Shown: positions 52,637 through 62,035, counted from the first letter of the stretch. The stretch is 64,000 nucleotides of DNA from Anaerolineales bacterium (GCA_019637755.1 JAHBVC010000001.1:496001-560000); one strand, 5' to 3'. Notes: generated from the sequence alone by a model not told the origin. Translations and numbers: made by a program.

Positions 52637-52810
52637 CCTAGGCTGGCCGCCAAACTGTTAAAGGCAGGTGAATGCGTTTCCCTATGCTGCATGGTAGAAT
52701 CACTCGGTTTAATCAGAACGTCAGGTCTGCAGTACCTCAAGGCTGCTACTACAAAATGATCACGCTATCTCCCCCGCCAGACGCCGCATTCACTGGGTTC
52801 GCAGGTATGC

Positions 52811-53875
52811 ATGGCCTTTAACCCGATCAACTGGATCCTGGGTTTCTTCTCCCTGGATATTGGCATTGACCTCGGCACCGCCAACACGCTGGTGTTCGTG
52901 CGCGGCAAGGGCATCGTCATCAATGAACCCTCGTGGGTGGCGGTGGAGAAGAAATCGCGCCTGCCGATCATGGTGGGCGATAAAGCTGCCGTGGGCCAAG
53001 TGGCCAAAGAGATGGCTGGCCGCGCCCCCAAGAACGTACTGGTCGTGCGCCCCTTGCGCGATGGCGTCATTTCCGAATTTGAGATCACCGAAGCGATGCT
53101 GGCCCACTTCATCGGCAAGGCGCACGAGCAAAGCATTGTTCCGCTGCCCCGCCCGCGCGTAGTGGTGGGCGTGCCTTCGGGCGTCACCGAAGTCGAGAAG
53201 CGCGCCGTGAATGACGCCGCCCTGCTGGCCGGAGCGCGCGAGGTCTACCTGATCGAGGAGCCCACCGCCTCGGCCCTGGCCGTTGGCCTGCCGATCAACC
53301 AGGTGGGCGGCAATGTAGTGCTGGATATCGGCGGTGGCACCTCTGAGGTGACGGTCTTCTCGCTCGGCTCGGTGGTAGCCAATCGCAGTCTGCGCGTGGC
53401 GGGCGACGAGCTCGACCAATCGATCGTGCAATATATCCGCAACAAGTACAACATTCTCATCGGCGAACGCGCCGCCGAACAGGTCAAGATCAAGGTCGGC
53501 TCGGCCTACCCGCTCAAAGAAGAGCGCACCACCACCGTGCGCGGCCGCAACCTGGTGACCGGTCTGCCCGAAACGCTGGAGATCTCTTCGATCGAGATCC
53601 GCGAGGCGCTCTCCGGCCCGCTGGATCAGATCGTGCAGGCCACCAAGGAAGCGTTGGATGATGTGCCGGCCGAGATGGTGGGCGACGTGATGGATAACGG
53701 CATCGCCATGTGTGGCGGCGGCGCACTGCTGCAAGGGCTGTCGGAGCGCCTGAGCGACGAGCTGCGCCTGCGCTGCTGGGTGGCGGACGATCCGCTCACC
53801 TGCGTGGCGCGCGGGGCCGGCCTGGTGCTCGACGACCTGGAAGCCTACCGCCACTTCCTGCTGCAGGTAGACTGA
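52811..53875 (+). CDS. mreB: Rod-shape actin homologue MreB
   Basis: 354 aa. Actin-fold signatures: LDIGIDLGTANTLVF (phosphate 1), VVGVPSGVTEVEKRAV, VVLDIGGGTSEVTVFSLG (phosphate 2) and CGGGALLQGL (adenosine loop). The start MAFNPINWILGFF is amphipathic and probably binds the membrane. MreB guides lateral wall synthesis and implies a rod or filament shape. First gene of the shape cluster; 180 bp of leader with TAGAAT at 52695-52700. Confidence 0.95.
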   Translation: MAFNPINWILGFFSLDIGIDLGTANTLVFVRGKGIVINEPSWVAVEKKSRLPIMVGDKAAVGQVAKEMAGRAPKNVLVVRPLRDGVISEFEITEAMLAHFIGKAHEQSIVPLPRPRVVVGVPSGVTEVEKRAVNDAALLAGAREVYLIEEPTASALAVGLPINQVGGNVVLDIGGGTSEVTVFSLGSVVANRSLRVAGDELDQSIVQYIRNKYNILIGERAAEQVKIKVGSAYPLKEERTTTVRGRNLVTGLPETLEISSIEIREALSGPLDQIVQATKEALDDVPAEMVGDVMDNGIAMCGGGALLQGLSERLSDELRLRCWVADDPLTCVARGAGLVLDDLEAYRHFLLQVD

Positions 53876-53948
53876 CCTCACCAGGGAGGGCTGCACGGGC
53901 TGCGCTCCTCACCTGGCACTTAATCTCGGCCCGTTATGCTTAGCCTCC

Positions 53949-54791
53949 ATGCGCCCCTCACGCAATAATCCCTACCAGCTCGCCGCCCTGCTCGTGCTCG
54001 CTGCCGGTATCCTGCTGCTGGCGCTGGGTGGCTATCTGACGCCTGTGTTCAACGGGGCGATGAACCCGATCTATGGCGTGCAAAGCTGGCTGTACACACG
54101 CTTCCAGGCCATTCAGGATTTTGTCAACGCGCCGGTGAACATTGCCAGCTTGCGCCAGGAAAATGCCCAACTGCGTGCAGAGAACGCCCAGCTGCAAACT
54201 GAGATCATCACATTGCAACAGCAGGTGCTGGAAAACGAATTGCTCTCCGCCCTGCTGGATTTCGCCCGGGCACGCCCCGAGAACGTCTACCAGGCGGCCG
54301 GCGTGATCGGCCAGGACCCCAGCCCCTTCCTGCATTACATCATCATCAACCGCGGCTCGGATGACGGCATTCGCCGTGGCATGCCCGTGGTATCGCAACA
54401 GGGGCTGGTGGGCCGCATCTCGCAAGTCACCGCCACCGCGGCGCGGGTGGAACTGATCACCGACCCTGGCAGCCAGGTGAGTGTGCGCATCCAACCCAGC
54501 GAGGTGGATGGCTTGCTGAGCGGCAGCGTCACCAGCCAGATCGGCATTGACCTGTTGCCGCTGGATGCCAGCCTGCAACCCGGTGACCTGGTGTTCACTT
54601 CAGGCATCGGTGGTGGCTACCCCAGCAACATCCTCATCGGCCAGGTGAGTAATGTGCGTCGCGAGGCGACTGCACTGTTCCAAACCGCCTCGGTGCAACC
54701 CGCGGTGGACTTTACCCAGTTGGAAATTGTGCTGATCATCGTCAACTTCCAGCCGCTCGATCTCAGCCCACTGACGGGAACCAGCAACTAG
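53949..54791 (+). CDS. mreC: Rod-shape-determining protein MreC
   Basis: 280 aa. One N-terminal membrane helix (about 9-30), a coiled coil (about 65-100, LRQENAQLRAENAQLQTEIITLQQQV) and two beta domains (VIGQDPSPFLHYIIINRGSDDGI; QLSLDLLPLDASLQPGDLVFTSGIGG-like end). Links MreB to PBP2 outside. TATGCT ends 8 nt before the ATG, so it may have its own near-leaderless start in addition to read-through from mreB. Confidence 0.93.
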   Translation: MRPSRNNPYQLAALLVLAAGILLLALGGYLTPVFNGAMNPIYGVQSWLYTRFQAIQDFVNAPVNIASLRQENAQLRAENAQLQTEIITLQQQVLENELLSALLDFARARPENVYQAAGVIGQDPSPFLHYIIINRGSDDGIRRGMPVVSQQGLVGRISQVTATAARVELITDPGSQVSVRIQPSEVDGLLSGSVTSQIGIDLLPLDASLQPGDLVFTSGIGGGYPSNILIGQVSNVRREATALFQTASVQPAVDFTQLEIVLIIVNFQPLDLSPLTGTSN

Positions 54792-54792
54792 C

Positions 54793-55290
54793 ATGCGCAC
54801 TTTTGTAGCGCTGCTGTTGTTGTTGGGGGCCACGCTGCTGCAGGTTACCCTGCTGCCGCGCATTCGCCTGCTGCAAGGCCAGGTGGACCTGGTGCTACTG
54901 GTGCTGCTGACCTGGATGATGCAAGAGGACAACCGCCCCGATTGGCGCCTGGGGCTGGTGGCCGGCTTGATGGTGGGCTACAGCAGCGCCCTGCCCGATC
55001 TGTTGCTGATGGCCGGCTACACGCTGGCGGCCGGGCTGTGCCAATTGCTGCATCGCCGCATCTGGCAGGTGCGCTTGCTAACCCTGGTCACCAGCTTGCT
55101 GGTGGGCACGCTGGCGGTGCACCTGCTCACCCTCGGCTACCTCTGGCTTTCGGATAACCCGATCCGCCTGGGCGACGCGTTTAATCTGGTCACCCTGCCG
55201 ACCCTGCTGCTAAATCTCATCCTTCTCTTACCCATCAATGCTTTAATCACTGAAATCAACAAGATGGTTGCAGCTCCGGCAAACTCATGA
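54793..55290 (+). CDS. mreD: Rod-shape-determining protein MreD
   Basis: 165 aa, five or six membrane helices (LLLLLGATLLQVTLLPRI at the start). Partner of MreC in the elongasome. It begins 1 bp after mreC and overlaps mrdA by the 4 bases ATGA. Confidence 0.88.
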   Translation: MRTFVALLLLLGATLLQVTLLPRIRLLQGQVDLVLLVLLTWMMQEDNRPDWRLGLVAGLMVGYSSALPDLLLMAGYTLAAGLCQLLHRRIWQVRLLTLVTSLLVGTLAVHLLTLGYLWLSDNPIRLGDAFNLVTLPTLLLNLILLLPINALITEINKMVAAPANS

Positions 55291-57380
55291 CCTTTCTCAA
55301 CAACAACCCCACCAAGAGCGGCACCGCACTGGAACAGTGGCGCCTGTATGCTTTTTTTGGCTTCGTAGGCCTGGTCTTTCTGATCTTCGCCCTGCGTTTG
55401 TTTTACCTGCAGGTACTGGAACACGAGAACTGGCTGAGCCAGGCCGAAGAGAACCGCACGGAAGTGATTAGCCTGCCCCCGCAGCGCGGCGTGATCTACG
55501 ATCGCAACGGCGTGGTGTTGGCGCGCAACGAAGCCTCCTACAACATCGTGGTGGTGCCTGCCGAGCTACCCGAAGACGACGGCGAGATCGAAAAGATCCT
55601 ATACGCGCTGGCCGATCTGACCGAACAGCCGATGCACCTGGGCAGCATTGACGACCCGCTGATCCCGTGTGGCACCAACCTGGGCGTGGCCGAAATGGTG
55701 GCGATCCAGACCAGCTTCTCGCCCTATGATCCCGTGTCGATCCAATGTAACGTTTCGCGCGAGCTGGCGCTGGCGGTGATGGAGCATTCGGTGGATTGGC
55801 CGGGGGTAGACGTAGTGATCGAGCCGGTGCGCGAGTACCCTACGGGTTCGATCACCGCCGCGATCATCGGCTATCTGGGCCCGATCCCGGCGGCACAGGA
55901 AGAGGAGCTGCGTGCCCAGGGCTTTGTGCCCAACCGCGACAAGGTGGGCTACGGCGGCCTGGAGCTGTATTTCGATGAGCTGCTGCGCGGCACGCCCGGC
56001 CGCCGTGTGGTGGAAACTGACGCTGGTGGCCAGATCCTGCGTGACATCGAACCGCCGGTGGACGCCGTGGCCGGCCAAAATATCGTGCTAACCATTGATG
56101 CGCGCTTACAGGCCGCCGCCTCGGCGATCATCGAAGAAGAACTACAGTTGTGGAACAATTTCTTTGCGGATAAAGAAGCCAGCAAGATGACCAGCGGCGT
56201 CATCATCGCCATCAATCCCAAAACTGGCGAGCTGCTGGCGATGGTCTCGTGGCCGACATTTGAGAACAACCGCATGACGCGCTTCATCCCGGCGTATTAC
56301 TATGAGCAACTATTGGCTGACTCCACCAAGCCGCTGGTCAACCATGCGGCCGGTGCTGCCCTGCCTGCCGGCTCGGTGTTCAAGATCGTGACCGCGGTGG
56401 GCGGCCTGAATGAAGGCATCGTTACGCCGGAGGAAATCGTTCAAACTCCTGGCTCTATCACCGTGAGCCAACGTTTCTACGAAGGCGAAGCGGGCCAGAA
56501 CCGTGAATTTGTGGACTGGAATCGCGCTGGCTTTGGCCAACTGAACTTCTATGGCGGTATCGCCAACTCCAGCAACGTGTATTTTTATAAAGTGGGTGGT
56601 GGCTACGAAGGCGAGATCGACGAAGGCTTGGGCATCTGCCGTCTGGGCACCTACGCGCGGGCGATGGGGTACGGCGAAGCCCTGGGGGTTGAGCTGCCTT
56701 ACGAAGTCGATGGCTTGGTGCCTGACCCGACCTGGAAGCGCTTGAACCAAGGCGAGAACTGGTCCACCGGCGATACGTACATTTCCAGTGTGGGCCAGGG
56801 CTATGTGCTCGCCTCACCCTTGCAAGTCTTGATCTCCACAGCCACCATCGCCAATGACGGCGCGCAGATGCGCCCCACCCTGCTGCGCCAGATCGTGGAT
56901 GGCGAAGGCAACATCATTCAGGATTTTGAGCCGGACCTGCGCTGGGACATTACCAAAGACCCGATCATTGAACATTACGAGAACCCCTCGGGCATTGGCG
57001 CCTGCCGCCCCACCGGTGAGCTCACCACGGTGGACCCGGCGGTGATCCAAGCGGTACAGCGCGGCATGCGCGAGGCCGTGACCTACGGCACGCTGGCCGA
57101 GCGGTTCCGCAGCCTTACGATCGCCGCCGCCGGCAAGACCGGCACCGCCGAATACTGTGACGAAGTGGCCGCGGCCAACAACCGTTGCCAGTACGGCGCC
57201 TGGCCCAGCCACGCCTGGTCAGTAGCCTACGCGCCGTTCGATGACCCTGAGTTAGCCGCGGTGGCCTTTGTGTACAACGGCAGCGAAGGTTCCTCGGTGG
57301 CCGGGCCGATCCTCAACCGCGTCATCCAAGCTTACTTCGAGCTCAAGTCCATCGACACGCAACTGGGCCGCGCCGAGTAG
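55287..57380 (+). CDS. mrdA: Penicillin-binding protein 2, elongation transpeptidase
   Basis: 697 aa. N-terminal membrane helix (about 22-45), the class B dimerisation domain (PQRGVIYDRNGVVLARN) and a transpeptidase domain with Ser363-x-x-Lys366 (SVFK), Ser428-Ser-Asn430 and Lys617-Thr-Gly619. Cross-links peptidoglycan during elongation, with RodA as its glycan polymerase. Several cysteines (CGTNLG, CRLG, CRPTG, YCDE, CQYG) on the outer side could form disulfides. Confidence 0.95.
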   Translation: MTFLNNNPTKSGTALEQWRLYAFFGFVGLVFLIFALRLFYLQVLEHENWLSQAEENRTEVISLPPQRGVIYDRNGVVLARNEASYNIVVVPAELPEDDGEIEKILYALADLTEQPMHLGSIDDPLIPCGTNLGVAEMVAIQTSFSPYDPVSIQCNVSRELALAVMEHSVDWPGVDVVIEPVREYPTGSITAAIIGYLGPIPAAQEEELRAQGFVPNRDKVGYGGLELYFDELLRGTPGRRVVETDAGGQILRDIEPPVDAVAGQNIVLTIDARLQAAASAIIEEELQLWNNFFADKEASKMTSGVIIAINPKTGELLAMVSWPTFENNRMTRFIPAYYYEQLLADSTKPLVNHAAGAALPAGSVFKIVTAVGGLNEGIVTPEEIVQTPGSITVSQRFYEGEAGQNREFVDWNRAGFGQLNFYGGIANSSNVYFYKVGGGYEGEIDEGLGICRLGTYARAMGYGEALGVELPYEVDGLVPDPTWKRLNQGENWSTGDTYISSVGQGYVLASPLQVLISTATIANDGAQMRPTLLRQIVDGEGNIIQDFEPDLRWDITKDPIIEHYENPSGIGACRPTGELTTVDPAVIQAVQRGMREAVTYGTLAERFRSLTIAAAGKTGTAEYCDEVAAANNRCQYGAWPSHAWSVAYAPFDDPELAAVAFVYNGSEGSSVAGPILNRVIQAYFELKSIDTQLGRAE

Positions 57381-57438
57381 TACAGCTCCCGCAGCATCTC
57401 CAAACACACAAACGCCAGCGCGCCACAAACCGCGATGC

Positions 57439-57444
57439 TATAAT
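57439..57444 (+). promoter_or_regulatory. -10 box predicting a leaderless minC mRNA
   Basis: TATAAT preceded by TGC (extended -10) and followed by exactly 6 nt, then GTG 57451. No ribosome-binding site. Confidence 0.6.
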
Positions 57445-57450
57445 TTTTTG

Positions 57451-58152
57451 GTGAGTGACGTACAAGCCATTCCGATCGAGATCAAAGGCATCCGCGAAGG
57501 GCTGCTGGTTAGCTTGCCTGAGGGCGAGTGGCCGCTGCTCGAGCAAGCCTTAGTAGACGAACTCGCCCGCCGTGGCGATTTCCTCAAAGGCGCCAAGCTG
57601 ATCATCAACGCCGCTGAACACGAGCTCAATGTGGCTGCAGTCAGCCGCCTGCGCGACCGGGTGACCGATAGCGGCCTGGTGCTCTGGGGCATCCTCAGCA
57701 CCGCCGCCCAAACCGAGCGCAGCGCCCAACTGATGGGCCTGGCCACCCGCATCCACGACGGCTCACGTGAGCCTGAGCCGGCCGAAGAGGAATACGCAGA
57801 CCCCGCCCCGCAAGACCTGGGGCCGGATGGCGGCATCCTCGTGCGCCGCACGCTGCGCTCTGGCGCCAGCCTACACTCCCCCGGGCACATCACCATCATC
57901 GGTGACGTCAACCCCGGCGCCGAAGTGGTGGCCGGCGGCAACGTGGTGGTGTGGGGCCGCCTGCGCGGCCTGGTGCACGCCGGCGCCGGCGGCGACGAAG
58001 CCGCCATCGTGTGCGCCATGGATCTGGCGCCTACCCAGCTACGCATCGCCGGGCATATTGCCATTCCGCCCAGCGAGCGCGGCGAGATTTCACCCGAGAT
58101 TGCCCGCATTCACAACGGGCAAGTGACCGCAGAGAATTGGAAATTAGGATAA
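57451..58152 (+). CDS. minC: Septum-site inhibitor MinC
   Basis: 233 aa. N-terminal FtsZ-inhibiting domain (about 1-100) and C-terminal right-handed beta helix (about 120-225; VRRTLRSGASLHSPGHITIIGDVNPGAEVVAGGNVVVWGRLRG is the MinC core). Blocks FtsZ polymerisation at the poles together with MinD. The GTG start is set by the -10 spacing and by the start of conserved sequence. Confidence 0.92.
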   Translation: MSDVQAIPIEIKGIREGLLVSLPEGEWPLLEQALVDELARRGDFLKGAKLIINAAEHELNVAAVSRLRDRVTDSGLVLWGILSTAAQTERSAQLMGLATRIHDGSREPEPAEEEYADPAPQDLGPDGGILVRRTLRSGASLHSPGHITIIGDVNPGAEVVAGGNVVVWGRLRGLVHAGAGGDEAAIVCAMDLAPTQLRIAGHIAIPPSERGEISPEIARIHNGQVTAENWKLG

Positions 58153-58154
58153 CT

Positions 58155-58967
58155 ATGACCGCACGCGTAATTACCATCACTTCAGGCAAGGGCGGCGTCG
58201 GCAAGACCACCGCCACGGCCAACATCAGCGCCGCCCTGGCCGAAATGGGCCACAAGGTGGTCTGCATGGATGCCGACATCGGCCTGCGCAACCTCGACGT
58301 TGTGCTCGGCCTGGAGAATCGCATCGTCTACGATCTGGTGGATGTAGTGGAAGGCCGCTGTAAGGTGCGCCAGGCCATGATCCGCGACAAGCGCCTGGAA
58401 GAGCTGTACCTGATCCCAGCGGCGCAAACCCGCGACAAAAACGCCATCGCCCCCAAGGATATGCAGCGTATTTGCGATGAGCTGCGCCCGGATTTTGATT
58501 ACATCGTGATCGACTCGCCGGCGGGGATCGAGCGCGGCTTCAAGAACGCCATCGCCCCTGCTGATGATGTGATCATCATCACCAACCCCGAAGTTTCAGC
58601 GGTGCGCGATGCCGACCGCATCATCGGCCTGGTGGAAGCGGAGCAAAAAGGCCCGGCCAAGCTGGTGGTCAACCGCATCAATACCGAGATGGTCGAACGC
58701 GGTGACATGCTGGCAGTGGCCGATGTGCTCGAGCTGCTGGCGGTGGAGCTGATCGGCATTGTGCCCGACGACAGCGCCGTGCTGGTGAGCACCAACAAGG
58801 GTGCGCCGATCGCACTGGAGCCCAAGAGCAAGACCGGCCAGGCCTTTCGTGACATTGCCCGCCGCCTGACCGGCGAGCAGGTGCCCTTCAGCGCCAGTAA
58901 CGGCAACGAAGGTTTCCTCGGCCGGCTCTCCAAGCTGATCGGCACCAAAGAAGGGCGCAATGCCTAG
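58155..58967 (+). CDS. minD: Septum-site ATPase MinD
   Basis: 270 aa. Deviant Walker A SGKGGVGKT (10-18), DADIGLRNLDVVLGLENRIVYDLVDV, and DSPAGIERGFKNAI. The C-terminus (GFLGRLSKLIG) is the amphipathic membrane-targeting helix. Recruits MinC to the membrane. Starts 2 bp after minC and overlaps minE by 8 bp. Confidence 0.95.
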   Translation: MTARVITITSGKGGVGKTTATANISAALAEMGHKVVCMDADIGLRNLDVVLGLENRIVYDLVDVVEGRCKVRQAMIRDKRLEELYLIPAAQTRDKNAIAPKDMQRICDELRPDFDYIVIDSPAGIERGFKNAIAPADDVIIITNPEVSAVRDADRIIGLVEAEQKGPAKLVVNRINTEMVERGDMLAVADVLELLAVELIGIVPDDSAVLVSTNKGAPIALEPKSKTGQAFRDIARRLTGEQVPFSASNGNEGFLGRLSKLIGTKEGRNA

Positions 58968-59226
58968 CCTCAGCGACCTGATCGGGCGCAGCCGCAGCGC
59001 CAGCACCGCCAAAGATCGCCTGCGCGTCGTGCTGATCCACGATCGTAGTGCGCTGCCGCCCGGCGTGATGGATGCGCTGCGCCAGGAGCTGATCGAAGTG
59101 GTAGCGCGCCATATTGACGTAGACCAGCATGCCGTGCGCGTCGAGATGGTACAGGAAGGCCGCAGTGCTACGCTGCAGGCTGAGATTCCGATTAAAGGCG
59201 CCCCCAAGCAGCACACCACTGAGTAA
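58960..59226 (+). CDS. minE: Cell-division topological factor MinE
   Basis: 88 aa. TAKDRLRVVLIHDRSAL is the MinD-contact helix/strand; the C-terminal half (EVVARHIDVDQHAVRVEM) forms the dimer domain. Drives MinCD off the membrane; presence of MinE predicts pole-to-pole Min dynamics in a rod-shaped cell. Confidence 0.93.
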   Translation: MPSLSDLIGRSRSASTAKDRLRVVLIHDRSALPPGVMDALRQELIEVVARHIDVDQHAVRVEMVQEGRSATLQAEIPIKGAPKQHTTE

Positions 59227-59419
59227 TATAGTTGATAGTCTACAGTTGACAGTACACAGTTGACAGTACACAGAAAATCAGTTGACAGCTTAGGCTGTAG
59301 GCTGCTAGCTGTAAACTGTCGGCTGTAGACTGATGCAAGCCCATCTGTAGACTGCAAACTGTCAACCATAAACTGGGCAGTTGCCATCTGTAGACTGCAA
59401 ACTGTCAACCGTAAACTAC
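59227..59419 (+). repeat. Short direct and inverted repeats upstream of rodA
   Basis: Two 34-bp copies (59341-59374 and 59384-59417, one mismatch) with a 43-bp period, plus a 15-bp period repeat of AGTTGACAGTACAC near 59243-59272. GTTGACAG on the left is complementary to CTGTCAAC on the right, so the RNA can fold. The block ends 2 bp before the rodA ATG, and no ribosome-binding site is visible. Confidence 0.8.
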
Positions 59420-60526
59420 ATGCGAACTGCGATCTGGCGACACTTTGATTTCTGGCTGCTCGGCGCCGTGGTGGTCTTACTCACCTTCGGCGTCGCCATG
59501 ATTCGCTCTACGATTGCCGGCAACGCCGAACTGATCGAGCTCAACGTGCTCGGGCGCCAGATCACCTTTGCCCTGGCCGGCCTGGTGGTGATCGTCGTGT
59601 GCACCGTGCTGGATTATCGCCTGTGGATCTCGGCCAGCCGTGTGTTGTATGTGCTGCTGGCCATCCTGCTGCTGTTCACCATCGTGGCCGGTCAAACCAG
59701 CTTCGGTGCACAGCGCTGGCTTAACATCGGCCTGGTGGTGCTGCAACCTTCGGAGTTGGCCAAGATCACCATGATCTTCATCCTGGCCGATTTCTTCGCC
59801 CGCAATCGTGACAAGATCGGCGATCTGCGTTGGGTGGCGCGCAGCGTGCTGCTCACCGCTGGGCTGGTGGTGCTGATCCTGCTGCAGCCTAATCTGAGCA
59901 CCTCGATCGTACTGATGACGGTATGGTTCTCACTGCTCTGGGCCAGCGGGCTCAAGCTCAAACATCTCGCCTTGTTCATCATCGGCGGCCTGTTGGCTGC
60001 AGTGATCGCCTTCCCACTTTTGCAAGACTATCAGCGCGATCGTATCATTCGTTTCATCGCCCCCGAAGAGGATGCGCGCTACGGCAGCAGCTACAACGTC
60101 AACCAGGCGATGATCAGCATTGGCTCCGGCGGCCTGCTCGGCCAGGGGTACGGCCAGGCCACCCAGGTGCAATTGCGCTTCCTCAAAGTGCGCCACAACG
60201 ATTTTATTTTCTCGGCCATCTCCGCCGAATTCGGCTTGGTAGGTGCCGTCGCCGTGCTGGGCATGGAGCTGTTCATCATCTGGCGCTGTGTGCGCGCCGC
60301 GCGCCTGGCGCAGGATCCCTTTGGGTCGCTGGTGGCCTATGGAATTGGCGTTATTATTGCGCTGCACACCATCGTAAATGTGGGCATGAACATTCAGTTG
60401 CTACCGGTGACCGGTTTACCGCTACCTTTTGTGAGCGCCGGTGGCAGCTCGTTGCTGACGTTTATGTTTGGCATCGGCATGGTGGAGAGCGTGATTGCTC
60501 GCCACCGCGCCCTCAATTTCTCATAG
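59420..60526 (+). CDS. rodA: Peptidoglycan polymerase RodA (SEDS family)
   Basis: 368 aa, about ten membrane helices. SEDS signatures: AQRWLNIGLVVLQPSELAKI, LQPNLSTSIVL (with the catalytic Asp position replaced within the usual LxQPDxG motif by Asn: QPNLS), NVNQAMISIGSGGLLGQGYG, and TGLPLPFVSAGGSSLL. Polymerises glycan strands with PBP2. ATG 59420 was chosen because upstream codons lie in repeats. Confidence 0.92.
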   Translation: MRTAIWRHFDFWLLGAVVVLLTFGVAMIRSTIAGNAELIELNVLGRQITFALAGLVVIVVCTVLDYRLWISASRVLYVLLAILLLFTIVAGQTSFGAQRWLNIGLVVLQPSELAKITMIFILADFFARNRDKIGDLRWVARSVLLTAGLVVLILLQPNLSTSIVLMTVWFSLLWASGLKLKHLALFIIGGLLAAVIAFPLLQDYQRDRIIRFIAPEEDARYGSSYNVNQAMISIGSGGLLGQGYGQATQVQLRFLKVRHNDFIFSAISAEFGLVGAVAVLGMELFIIWRCVRAARLAQDPFGSLVAYGIGVIIALHTIVNVGMNIQLLPVTGLPLPFVSAGGSSLLTFMFGIGMVESVIARHRALNFS

Positions 60527-60544
60527 TAAAGGCTTTCGCAGTCC

Positions 60545-62035
60545 ATGACGCAACCCCACGCAGCCCGGGTGCGCTTTGCGCCCTCCCCCACGGGCCTTAC
60601 CCACCTGGGTAGTGGCCGCACCGCCCTCTACAATTATTTGCTGGCACAGCAAAGCGGCGGCAAGTTTCTTCTGCGTATCGAAGATACTGACCAGAAACGT
60701 TTCAATCCAGATGCCGAAGGCGACCTGACCAGCAGCCTGCACTGGTTGGGCTTGCAATGGGACGAAGGCCCCGAAGTTGGCGGCCCGCACGCGCCCTATT
60801 ACCAATCGCAGCGCATGGCGATCTACCGCCAGCACGCCGAAGAGTTGATCGAGCGTGGCCACGCTTTCTATTGCTTCTGCACCCCGGCCGAGCTGGACGC
60901 GGTGCGCAAGGCGCAACAGGAAGCCAAGCAGGCGCCGCATTACTCCGGCGCCTGCCGGGAGCTGCCGCTGGCTGAGGCCAAACAACGCGTGGCGGACGGC
61001 GAGACGCACGTTATCCGCTTCAAGGTCCCTAAGGACGGCAGCATCACCGTGCATGACGAGCTGCGCGGCGACATCACCGTGCAGAATCACACGATTGATG
61101 ATCGTGTGCTGCTCAAGAGCGATGGCCACGCCCTGTATCACCTGGCCGCCATGGTGGATGACCATCTGATGGGCATCACCCATGTACTGCGCGGCGAGGA
61201 ATGGCTGCCCAGCCTGCCGCTGCATGTGCACATCTACGAAAGCTTCGGCTGGCAGCAACCCAAATGGATCCACCTCTCGGTGTTCCTCAAGCCCAGCGGC
61301 AAGGGCAAGATGAGCAAGCGCGAGACCGAAGAAATGAAGCTCACCGGCCAATCGATCTTCATTCAAGACCTGGCGCGCATGGGCTACCTGCCTGAAGGCG
61401 TGATCAACTGGATCGCGCTGATGGGCTGGAGCTATGACGACAAAACCGAATTCTTCACCCTGCCAGACTTGATCGAGAAGTTTGAGATTGCCAAGCTCAA
61501 TCCCTCACCGGCGGCGATCGACTTCAAGAAGCTGGATCATTTCAACGGGCTGCACATTCGCGCCCTGCCGGCCGAAGAGTTGGCCCGCCGCCTGCAGCCC
61601 TTCTTCGAGAAGGCCGGCTACCCGGCCGACCCAGCCCTGCTGGCGCGCATCACGCCGCTGATCCAGGAGCGCATCACCACTCTGGATGATGCACCTGAGA
61701 TCGCCGGCTTCTTTTTCCGCCCCAGTATAGACGTGCCGGCTGAGAAGCTGCTCATCAAAGACAAGTCTGCCGCCGAGTCCGCTGCCGCCCTGACTAAGGC
61801 ACTGGGCATCCTCGAAGCATTGCCGGAGCTGACCGCCGCCGCCGCCGAGGCGCCGATGCGCGCCGCCGCCGACGAACTGGGCATCAAAGCCGGCGCCCTA
61901 TTCACCCAGCTACGTAACGCCACTACCGGCCAGGAGATCAGCCCGCCGCTCTTCGAGAGTATGGAGCTCATCGGCCGCGAGACGGTGCTGGCCCGCCTGC
62001 GGGCCGGGCTGGACGCGCTCAGCAAGCTCAACTAA
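60545..62035 (+). CDS. gltX: Glutamyl-tRNA synthetase
   Basis: 496 aa. Charges tRNA-Glu. Class I signatures: FAPSPTGLTHLGSGRTALYN (HIGH-type motif HLGSG) and GKMSKRET (KMSKS-type). The C-terminal anticodon-binding domain is complete. Starts 18 bp after rodA and ends in a strong terminator. Confidence 0.95.
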   Translation: MTQPHAARVRFAPSPTGLTHLGSGRTALYNYLLAQQSGGKFLLRIEDTDQKRFNPDAEGDLTSSLHWLGLQWDEGPEVGGPHAPYYQSQRMAIYRQHAEELIERGHAFYCFCTPAELDAVRKAQQEAKQAPHYSGACRELPLAEAKQRVADGETHVIRFKVPKDGSITVHDELRGDITVQNHTIDDRVLLKSDGHALYHLAAMVDDHLMGITHVLRGEEWLPSLPLHVHIYESFGWQQPKWIHLSVFLKPSGKGKMSKRETEEMKLTGQSIFIQDLARMGYLPEGVINWIALMGWSYDDKTEFFTLPDLIEKFEIAKLNPSPAAIDFKKLDHFNGLHIRALPAEELARRLQPFFEKAGYPADPALLARITPLIQERITTLDDAPEIAGFFFRPSIDVPAEKLLIKDKSAAESAAALTKALGILEALPELTAAAAEAPMRAAADELGIKAGALFTQLRNATTGQEISPPLFESMELIGRETVLARLRAGLDALSKLN

